Made by a program: the position numbers and the translations under genes. From Saccharomycodes ludwigii (taxonomy: Eukaryota; Ascomycota; Saccharomycetes; Saccharomycodales; Saccharomycodaceae): a stretch of 64,000 nt of DNA. This document shows positions 1 to 9,600 of the stretch, one piece after another; position 1 is the first letter of the stretch; each line of letters opens with the position of its first letter. The stretch is from NCBI RefSeq assembly GCF_020623625.1, contig NC_060201.1, positions 1,853,682 to 1,917,681 of the forward strand, given 5' to 3'. The notes below the pieces were generated by a model. That model was given only the letters and a program-made list of their open reading frames with translations. It did no database searches and was not told the DNA's origin.

Positions 1-1683
1 GTTCAATTTGCTTATAATTAGATCATTTTTACTGTCATCTAGATCTAACAAATTGGGTTCACTTTCTTCAAGCTTAAAGCTATTAAATGTGTTTCTTAAT
101 AATGATTCATTTTTCAATAGGTTAATCTCATCTAAATATGGTGTAACCAATTGAAACAATTTATCATCAGCCTGAGAAGCCTCAATTAAAGATGTCCTCA
201 ATTTTACAGTACTGTCCTTATTTGGGATATCTGCTAATACTGAGTTAATTTCTTGTCGTTTTGTAGCAATGAACTGTCTTTGTTTTTCTATATTTTGATA
301 AAGTGAGTCGTGAATTTTAGTTGACCATCCAATTAATTGGTTCATCATATAATCGAATTCCGTATCCATATCACTGCTAGTTCCATTATTTTTCCTATAT
401 CTTACTTGTAACTCATTAAGTAAATTTGGTAAATTGGTGAATTCAATAAATGATTGGTATTCCCAATCAGCTGCTTGTACACTATCCAGTTCCTTTCTCA
501 ACAAAGTGGCCTTTTTTTCGGAATATATACTTTCTTGTTCATAAACTTCCATTGGTACGACACCCTTAAATATTATGGATGCAGATTCGGATATTTCAGA
601 CATGTAATCAAATAATTGTTTTTTAAGCCAATCCGGTGCTTTAATAGCGTCCATGGCTTTAATTTTTTCTAAAGAAACATCAACAGGAATAGGTTCATGA
701 TAAATATAATCATTGTCCTTAGTTAAAAGTGAATGTTTCTTTTCGATCAAAGTTTTAATTGAGTCGACATCAATACTATCAGCAACAAATAGTTTATATG
801 GTAAGGAGTTTGTCAATTGTTCTTTGGAAATCTCTAAAAATGCTAGACTTTGTCCAAACAAATTTTCTTGTTCCAAATGCAAAGCGTGATTATAAGCGGC
901 CAAAGCTTTGTAAAGGTAACTTTTAAATCGAATAACATCTTCCCATGAATATTCTCCATAAACTGGTGCGGAATTATCATTTTCTTCGTTGTAAAATTCG
1001 ACACATGTTTCGTATAACTTGGAGCATGAATAACACAATTTGCTGATTAAAGAAGCCTGTTTGCCAACATTTTCGCCACTAGTATTAATTAATTTCAAAA
1101 CAAATAGTTCTTGTGCCTGGGCATGACATAAATTACTTAAAAACTTGGTGGTTGTTGCTTGTAAATCAATAGATGGGGAATTTAAAAAATTTTCACTTAA
1201 ATATTTGAAACCACCTTGAGCTTTTGACAAATTGGAAATTGCAATCTTATAATCAGAAAAATCGCCCTGCATTTTTTCTTTAGATATTTGGGTCAGTAAG
1301 GAACATATATTAAAAATAATACTAGATTTTTCCAAAGCTAAAGTTTGTTGGGTGTATTTTGTTTCAGGTCTTGTAGAATAAAGGGCATCATACCAAGTAA
1401 AATCTATTTTTAGATATTTTGAATTATTTCCTATTCTTAATGATAATTGCTCTAAATAAGCGGCATATTTATAATTTAAATCTAACAAAGAGTTACTAGC
1501 TAAATCACTATTAGCATTATTTCTTAATGCATCCAATTCCTGAGTTAATGAGGAATTATAGAATGATTTCCATTGCGCATGACCATATGATTTTTTTAAG
1601 TAGGAAGATAGAGATTTTGTCCAATTAATTTGTTCTGTATCCTTAATGGGTAAATCGATTAATACTGTTTTCATATTTTCCAT
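1..1683 (-). CDS. BRO1: BRO1, ESCRT-associated Bro1-domain protein (partial, C-terminus beyond window edge)
   Basis: The reverse strand from the ATG at 1683 stays open to the window edge, giving the first 561 codons of a protein that is about 844 aa in S. cerevisiae. The N-terminus (MENMKTVLIDLPIKDTEQIN, then a stretch with LSSYLKKSYGHAQW) closely matches yeast Bro1, and the Bro1 domain fills roughly residues 5-380, followed by the start of the V-domain coiled-coil region. A second in-frame Met at codon 4 fits the usual yeast start and could be the real one. Bro1 is a class E vacuolar sorting factor that binds ESCRT-III (Snf7) on endosomes and recruits the Doa4 deubiquitinase. It faces MBA1 across a shared divergent promoter. 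Orientation and neighbours fit YPL084W. The proline-rich C-terminus is not visible here. Confidence 0.95.
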   Translation of the reverse strand, partial: MENMKTVLIDLPIKDTEQINWTKSLSSYLKKSYGHAQWKSFYNSSLTQELDALRNNANSDLASNSLLDLNYKYAAYLEQLSLRIGNNSKYLKIDFTWYDALYSTRPETKYTQQTLALEKSSIIFNICSLLTQISKEKMQGDFSDYKIAISNLSKAQGGFKYLSENFLNSPSIDLQATTTKFLSNLCHAQAQELFVLKLINTSGENVGKQASLISKLCYSCSKLYETCVEFYNEENDNSAPVYGEYSWEDVIRFKSYLYKALAAYNHALHLEQENLFGQSLAFLEISKEQLTNSLPYKLFVADSIDVDSIKTLIEKKHSLLTKDNDYIYHEPIPVDVSLEKIKAMDAIKAPDWLKKQLFDYMSEISESASIIFKGVVPMEVYEQESIYSEKKATLLRKELDSVQAADWEYQSFIEFTNLPNLLNELQVRYRKNNGTSSDMDTEFDYMMNQLIGWSTKIHDSLYQNIEKQRQFIATKRQEINSVLADIPNKDSTVKLRTSLIEASQADDKLFQLVTPYLDEINLLKNESLLRNTFNSFKLEESEPNLLDLDDSKNDLIISKLN

Positions 1684-2481
1684 TCACTTGCTCTTTCTAA
1701 TTTGTTTTCTTTTTGTTGTGATAAATAAACTTTAAAGATATAAAAAGATATAAACGCAAGGAAACTATAAGAAAGGATAATCCAGTGGCTATTTTTTTTT
1801 TTTCTCTTTTTTCTTGTCTTTTATTTATTGCCTTTTAGTTCTTGCTGCAAAACGGCAAATTTTTGAAATGGTTCGTTCAAAGTGATGCAGATATAATATT
1901 TATTTTTGTAATATTAATTTTTCCTTATAGAAACGATCAGATTTATTAGCTATAATGGAAATATTGCTTTCAAATAATAAACATTATATGAAAAAAAAAA
2001 AAAAAAAAAAAAAAAAGGAAAAAGAATGACAATCACTTTACTCATTTTACAACATAACACAGATTACAAGTTCACATTTTAATGTAAAAATTCATTTTCT
2101 CTTCTTTTCTTTTCTCTTTGAGTTTTTACAGCTTTTACTGATTAACCGTTTATTGTCACGTGGAAGAACACATGTGTCAAACACTTTCGACAAACTTTGC
2201 CGAAACTCCCTCAGGTCCGTAATATTAACTATTATTATTTACAATGTATCGCTTTTTTTTTTTTCTTTTTTTCTTTTTCCTTTTATTTTATATTTTTTTC
2301 TCCCACTCTTCCTCCTATAAATACTCAACTTAGATCGTATTAATGTATTTTCCTGATTTCAACTTCTAGTTCAAAATTGTAGCCCAACTTCGTATTATTA
2401 TTATTGTCACTTTTTTTCTTTTTTTTTAAACAAAGATCTCCCAAAATACTTAGCCAAAATACTCCACTTTAATATCTTATC
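1684..2481. other. Divergent BRO1/MBA1 promoter interval
   Basis: About 800 bases without a credible gene. It holds a poly(A) run near 1990-2016, T-rich stretches near 2250-2300, and a CACGTG palindrome at 2157-2162 followed by ACACATGTGT. No RNA gene is recognised. Confidence 0.7.
2155..2162. promoter_or_regulatory. GTCACGTG site (Cbf1/bHLH-type E-box)
   Basis: The octamer GTCACGTG contains the CACGTG palindrome bound by Cbf1 and other bHLH factors. It lies about 320 bp upstream of MBA1 and about 470 bp upstream of BRO1. A second E-box-like sequence (ACACATGTGT) follows within 20 bp. Cbf1 is known to act at respiration and ribosome-related genes in several yeasts, so a role in MBA1 expression is plausible, but this is inference from the motif alone. 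Confidence 0.4.
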
Positions 2482-3348
2482 ATGCTATTTAGTTGTATAC
2501 CAATCAATAGAACTGTATTCCATGCTATTTCTTCCACTACCAAGAGAAATGGCTTGATATATTCAAGGCGTTTTATTTCTAATACTAAACAGTTAATGAA
2601 TAATGCAGCCAAAACTGAAGAAAATAGAACGCAGCAATTGGATCCACGTCATTTAGGTATTGCTCAAGAGGTGTATATTCCAACACAATGGTCTAATATG
2701 CCAAGCATTTTTCTACACCCAATTGTATATGCAAAAAGTATAGTTAGAAGAATTTACACCTTAGGTATGAATACTATCCAAGTTGCCCTATTTAGATACC
2801 AATCTGGCCTCAAACCAAACTTTGTTTTATGGAAGAATTCTGCTATTGAAACATATATTAATGTTAATAAAGCATTTGCTAAAAAAGACATAATGTCGAT
2901 TAAACCATCTGTATCCATTTGGGTTGAAGAAACTTTAAAGGAACGAGCCAAACAACTACCTAAAAATGCTGTTTTGGATTGGGAATTAAAAAAATTTAAT
3001 GAAGTTCCTAAATTAATTACTGTTCAGGCATTGATGATTCCGGGCAGACCATTAGAGTACTTGCAAATTGTCTATAAATTTAACACCAAGCAGAGACTGA
3101 TCAAATTTAATAAGGAAAGCGGTAAAACTGATACTCTAGATAGAGACGTTATTGATTATACTGGGTTTTTAATTGATGCAAACACCAATGATGTTATTTT
3201 ATTGGGCACCGTATTTGAGAGTAAACCTGACGCAAAACTGCCACAAAATAATGATAATGTTAATATAGCTATAAAGAACATGAAAATTAACGGTGACATT
3301 TACAGATTACCACAACCCATTGGAACAATGGATAGTAAGAAAAAATAA
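2482..3348 (+). CDS. MBA1: MBA1, inner-membrane mitochondrial ribosome receptor
   Basis: The 288-aa protein aligns by eye along its length with S. cerevisiae Mba1 (278 aa), including the blocks HLGIAQEVYIP, ALFRYQSGLKPNFVLWKN, IMIPGRP-type and FESKPDAKLP. The first 30-40 residues are rich in Arg, Ser and Thr with few acids, as in a mitochondrial presequence. The remainder is a Tim44-like domain. Mba1 sits on the matrix face of the inner membrane, docks mitoribosomes and cooperates with Oxa1 in cotranslational insertion of mtDNA-encoded proteins. It is the YBR185C counterpart and lies between genes matching YPL084 and YPL085, so it is part of the double-synteny pattern. MBA1 and SEC16 are convergent. 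The start is the first ATG of the open frame, right after an A/C-rich leader. Confidence 0.96.
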   Translation: MLFSCIPINRTVFHAISSTTKRNGLIYSRRFISNTKQLMNNAAKTEENRTQQLDPRHLGIAQEVYIPTQWSNMPSIFLHPIVYAKSIVRRIYTLGMNTIQVALFRYQSGLKPNFVLWKNSAIETYINVNKAFAKKDIMSIKPSVSIWVEETLKERAKQLPKNAVLDWELKKFNEVPKLITVQALMIPGRPLEYLQIVYKFNTKQRLIKFNKESGKTDTLDRDVIDYTGFLIDANTNDVILLGTVFESKPDAKLPQNNDNVNIAIKNMKINGDIYRLPQPIGTMDSKKK

Positions 3349-3630
3349 GAAATTTAAAAATCATACTACCAGCTCAAATATATTTCGGGTTTCCCATTTC
3401 TCCTCTTTGTATCATTTATTTTCATGTATATATGTGTATTTAATACATAAAATTAAAATTACCAATTCTATTTGAGCAAACTTTTTAAGTTCTATCACAA
3501 GCTAAAACTGTTACGAAACATACTTTAAACATATCTAAAAAATAAAAATAAATATACAACTAAAAAAATCTTTCAAAAAAAAAAAAAAAAAAAGGAGGAA
3601 TGAGGAGGAAGAAATAATAATAATAATAAT

Positions 3631-3661
<31 letters not shown>

Positions 3662-3681
3662 GAATAAAACCCAGCTTATGC
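3349..3681. other. Convergent MBA1/SEC16 3' interval with poly(A) and poly(T) runs
   Basis: The gap holds a poly(A) run near 3574-3592, an (AAT)n stretch near 3615-3632 and a 29-base T run at 3633-3661, directly beside the SEC16 stop. No gene is seen. The A-then-T arrangement could serve 3'-end formation on both strands, which is inference. Confidence 0.6.
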
Positions 3682-6600
3682 CTAATTTATATTATCCATA
3701 ACATTCACATAACCTCTACCAGTTCTGCGTCCCTTTCTGGAGGTACTAGATGCACTTCTCCTACCTGCATTCAAAGATATTAAATCATCCAATCCATTCG
3801 CAGTCTTACTAGACAAGCTAGTTGTAGAACTCAAAGGACTCAAACGCGGAGAAGCAACAGGCAGTTTCGTATTAGTTTCTTCAGACGAATCCCGTTTTGG
3901 ATTATTTACAGTCAATAACTCACCAGTCAATGGATTACGGGGAGCAACCATTCCATGCGTTCTTTGAGTTGGACCACCTTCAACCGAACCAATACGGGGT
4001 TTGCTAGGTGGTACTGTCGATTTTTTCTTGATAATAGGTGGTGGTGGTGGTAAAGCAGGCTCGGTTAACTTAGCTTTTTCTTCTTCAGAGGCATTTTTAT
4101 CAACCCATCTTTTCAACTTTTCGTCATAATAGAATGTATTTTTATGACCTAATTTAGCCTTGACTGACTTTTTAGCATTAGGATCTTTCTTTAACCAACC
4201 AAACCAACTGGCGCCTGCATCAGAATCTCCATTTTTATGATTTGCACCACTCATTTTCCCCTCCTGCTTTTTGCCACTTAAAGCTTTTTCTTCCTTAGCT
4301 TGTTTTTTCATACGTTCTCTTTCCTTCTCCTCTCTTTCCTTCTCTTCCTTCTCTTTCTCCTTCCGCATAATTTCTCTTTGTTTTTCAAGTTCATCACCAT
4401 CATCATCATCATCATCAGATTCATCTTCAACTATATCGTCGTAATACTCATCAACGGGAAGTTTTGGAGTAAACGGTTTGAAGCTTGGGTTTTTAACAGC
4501 ACGAATAACAGGATCAGAAAAGGTCGTGAAATTCTTGTGCGGTGAACCACCAGTACTTTTAACAGCCGGACTAAATCTAGAGGCATTGTTAGCATTATTT
4601 TCTGAAATAGATGACTGTGAATTGAGAGCATTGTTACCATTTTTACTGTCATTTTCTTTAGAGACCTCATCCTCATTTAATTTCTCCTCATGAATGTGTT
4701 CAGAATCGGTATCTACAGCTCCGGTAGTATAAACAGGCGTAGCCATTCTATAACCTTCCATTTCAAACATATTTACCTCTCCAGATAATATTTCTGTCTC
4801 TAAATTTTTAGTGGTACGACTAGTAGAACCAGTAGTATCTTTTTCAGTTAAAACAGAATTTGGATTGGTATATTTGTTTGTCCTTTGAGAAACCGATCTT
4901 CTTGATTTGACAGATGGCGCATAGGGATTAAGATCATTTTTTGACGTTGTAACTTGAACCGGATTTTTTGAAGGGTTTTTGTTGTTATTAACAAAAGTAT
5001 TTGAATACACCGGAGTGGAAACAGTTTTACTATCAATTTCTGGCTTTTCACTCAAATTTTCAGGAATATTAACTTCCTTACTCTGCAAAATTTCCTCTAA
5101 ACCACTTTCATCACCAACTATTGAAGTGGATGTCGATTCGCCAACCGGCAAAGTATCACACGCCCCCATATCTTTTTCTTCTTTAACAGCCGCAGTGTTT
5201 TCTTCAATATCTTGTCCCCTCATTATAATCTCCTGCTTTTTCGGATTACCATTTACATATAACTCGGCGTCATGTTTAACATCATTACGTTCTGCCGTAT
5301 TATTTTCTGCAAGTGTTGCTACATTATTACTGGCAATGGGTGAAATTATAGTTGTAACATCATTCTGAGCTTTAGTAGAAATAATGTCTTCAGTTTCCTT
5401 TAAAGTAGATAAATCATTACTGGTATTTTCCTCCGTAATGGCAAAATCATTTATCTTTAGGTCAGTAGATGCAGAAAAAATCGGAGGCGGAATCAAACTT
5501 GGTGGTTCAATGTGCGACAAAGAAGAATTCATTGTTGGAGCATAATTTAAAGAAGGGGAACTTCCATTATTAGCTTCCTTAATCTTTGAAGGCGGTAAAA
5601 TGTCAGTGGAAGATGTGTTTTCTTTATGGTATTTTAATGAAGGTGGCATATACGAAATTTCAGACGAAACAGAAGATTTTCTAGATGAAGTAATTGATCT
5701 AGGCTCAGATATTGTTTTAGGCTTGGGAAATTGAGTGGTAAAACTTTCAATTCTTTTAGGCTTTTGGCGTAACTCAGGTGTAGCTAAACCACTGTACAAC
5801 TGATCTAAAGATGCAGTGGATTTATCACCTGCAATACTACGTTTTCTAAAACTCTTTTTGGAACCACTAATGGATGGAGGAGGAGCAATATGCGTAGCGG
5901 AAGAAAAAGCGTTTGGTGTATCAGTAATTGAGCTCATTATAATTTGATGATGTATATCTAAATTTGGCGAGCCTTCTGCATCATTTTTTGAACCTTGTGT
6001 AGCAGAACGTTTAACGACATTACGAGAAGGCGTGAAGCCTAATCCGCTTTCATTAGATGTTTTTCTCATATGTGATTTAGGTGAGCTGGAAGAATGGCTA
6101 ATAAGCTCTCTTATCGGAGAGTTATGTGACTTAACTTTACTTAGCGGAGGTGAATGAGGAACATTGCTATTTTTGAATAAAGTCAAAGTATCCTTTGGAG
6201 TGTAAGCAGACATTGTTCCTGAAATTCCAATAGCAGATGTGTTGTTATCATTTAAATTCTTATACCTTGTTGGAAGCTCAGAATGACTTCTTTTTAATTG
6301 AGAAGTTGCTGATTGCACTTTATACATATTGTACATTTCAGAAGTCAAATCAACTGTAGAGGCATTTCTAGAAGCTGAAGGTGTAAAACTGTCAAACACT
6401 TTATGCTCATTGGCGGCACCATCAAGGGCTAAATCATCGTCACCACCGATAAATTTGTTAAAAGACTTATCCAAGTGGCCCCAAACGGTGCTCAACTTAG
6501 GCTTACCCAACCATCCACTGTTTGAAGTAGCAAGCCTAGCCTTCAAATCAACAAGACAAAAGTTATATTTAACAGCAATAGGAGTATTTTTTGGAATTTG

Positions 6601-9600
6601 TTTAAGCATAGAGTAAGCGGTATCCAAGTATTTTTGAGAAATATTTGGCAACTCAATATCCATCAGTAATGACGCATGTAATAGCTTTTGTGATAATAAA
6701 ACTGGGAATCCACTGAATTTAGAGCCATTCACTGAAGGATTAAATACAAACTCATATATTTCAGATAATAAAACACTCTCAACAGAATTTGGGTAGCCTA
6801 TGTTTTCGAAAACAACATTGGACTCTGGAACAATCTCTTGGTAAGACAATGGCACATCAGCAATAACAAAACAAATATGAGAAGCAATTATCAATCCATT
6901 TCTCAGTAAGAAAATACCAAAGTCAACCAAAAATTCTAATAATAATGGCGATAGCTTTTTCTCTATATTATCTGCAACTTTTGGAGAATTCGTCAAAACA
7001 GATGACAAAATAATATTCCAGTTATCCAACGCCCAGTGTGACTTTTCTGACGCATTATAAAATTCATCGATAACTCTCTTACTATTACCTACAAATACTT
7101 GGAAAATTAATCCTAACAAGTTGACGGAAAATGAAGCTTCATTTGAATTCCTATTAGACCCGCTTAAAAATAGTTCTTTTAGATAATTATCAACAACTTC
7201 GGACCAAGCATCTTTACCAATCAAACTACCAATAATCAAAGCCATGGCATAATCACCATTAGCTAATGCAATATTCAATGCACCTTGTTGATTACCAACT
7301 TGTAAATATTTTAAAATTTGGATTTGTTCCTTCGGTTCGATTTTTGATGCGTTAAATTTTTTATTTGTATTTGAAATATCGAAGTTTGAAGCCATAGAAC
7401 TTCCCAAATGAGAACTCAATTCAGTACTATCGTATAAGATATTGGCAATATCGGATAGTTTAACATCATCGCTTAACTTAATTTTCAAAATTTTCCACAA
7501 ACATAGTTCCAGTAGAGAATCTTCCTGACTGATTTTTTCAATAGCTGTATTTAACCACCTCTCAATATCTTTAAGTTTAGTCTTTTTTCTAACCAATGGA
7601 CCAGGGAAATCATTGAAATAGGATGGGGTCTTGGAAATTTCTTTAGCACTAATAATATGAATTTCTGTTTGTTGATATATGTTATCAATGGGCTTTAAAT
7701 AAACAACTTTCGAAGATTGGCCCCAATGGAAAATCGGAAATTGTCTACTTCTCAAAAATTCTGGATTTTTAATTGGTACGTCAATAACAGTATCCATTTG
7801 TGGTTGATCGGGAAAAGTACCAGTCTTATAGGACATAACATTTTGGGGTTTTTGTGGATAGCTATATATGTTCGGTTGCTGATGCTGTTGTTGATATTGC
7901 TCGTGTGGTTGAACAGTTGGCGCATATTTAGAAGCATAACCAGGTGCATTTGGTGCATAAGCACTAGAATGAGAACGTGCGTGTCTATTCATAGTAGTGG
8001 GTGACATAACCTGAGGTTGTTGAATATTATTCAACCCAGTAGTTTGCAGAGTGGGAGGAAACCCTCTTGGGGCGTTTAAAGAGGGGGAATATGGTGCATT
8101 ATTGGACGTACCAGTACTATTTACATTCATACCATTGTTACCAAAAGATGTCGTTCTTGAATGGATATTAGGAACAACAATACCTTGTGGAGTAAAATTA
8201 TTTAAAGGTGGTTGGGGAACCTCTTGAACCTGAGGTGCATACTTGCTATTTTTCCTACTAGAAACAGTGCTACCCGCTGAAACATTGCTAAAACCTCTAG
8301 ATCTTGTATTTTGCTTTTGAGAAGTGGCATTAATATTAGTACTAGGAGCATACATATTAGTAACTTTGGGGGCGACATCACTATCGACAGAAGCTGATCT
8401 GCTCGTAGCATTTTTCCTTGCAGAAAGTTGCGGTGGCCCAGGAAATGAGAAGGAAGTATTATTCGACACATTGCTATACTTTCTTCTTTGTATGTTGGGG
8501 TTTGGCATGTAGGTACTACCAACCGGTGATTTCATACCGTTTGATGAGGCAACATCAAGCGGCAAGTTCGTGCGATCTGCATGCGACATGGATGCAACAA
8601 TTCCTTGTTGCTGCTGTTGTGGTTCAGAGATTGGCGGATATACTGGTAAGTTATTAGCTGCACCAGCAGATTTCGGCATATTCCTACCAAGACTATTATT
8701 CAGTGATGGGGAATACGGATTGAATGGTACGTTGTTATTAATACTCGTGTTATTTCTCGAAGCTGATATTGGCGGAGACACCGACTTTAACGGCAATGTT
8801 GCATTAGGCTTATTGAATGGTTGAGATGGCACTACAATGGGCTTTGGTGAATTAACATTAATTGGCTTTGCAACAATTTGTTTCTTTGGTTTTATGACAG
8901 AAGCTATATCCATTGGAAAATCATATGCGTCAGTTTTGTGTTTTTCTTTTTCTAATTTTTGAACCAGTTCGTAATCATTGGGTTGAGGTTGAATTTCTGG
9001 AGGCATTTGATAAGAACTTCTATTATTGACAGTGGATGAGGAAACAATTGTAGGTCTAACTTGGAATGGGTTTGCTGGTGTTATTACAGAGGTACTTGAT
9101 TTATTGCTACTATTATCAATAGCTGAATTCTGGGGAGCATATTTGCTAGTATTTATTTTGGTAAATGTCTGTGTAATAGATGATGACGCAGAAGGGAACC
9201 TCGAATGCTTAACTGTTACATTGGTATCAATCTGTTCTAAATTAGAGCCCATAGTAGATATTTGAGATTGGCCAATGTTGGTTTCTTCTTCATCAGATTC
9301 TAAATAACTATCATCGTCATCATTATCATCATTGCCAGTCTTGGCATTAATGATACTGGTTGAAATTTTATTATCCTTTTGTTTTTCATCATCTTCAGTG
9401 GTGCTTGACAGATCGTCGTCTAACAAATCATCATCATTTAAAAATGAAAAAGCGTTGGCGGCTGACATTTTATTAGAAGGGGCGGTAGTAGGCGCATTCT
9501 CTAAAATCGATACATTATTCTGACTAGGTGATTCTTGTTTTTTGACTTTTGACTCCGAATGAGAAAATTCACTGTCGGTTTGGTTATTTAATAAACCATT

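Noticed and set aside
2155-2205. Possible point centromere: GTCACGTG (CDEI-like) followed by a CCGAA word (CDEIII core)
   Set aside because: The spacing is only about 40 bases and the DNA between is not the long, very AT-rich CDEII. A promoter E-box is the simpler reading.
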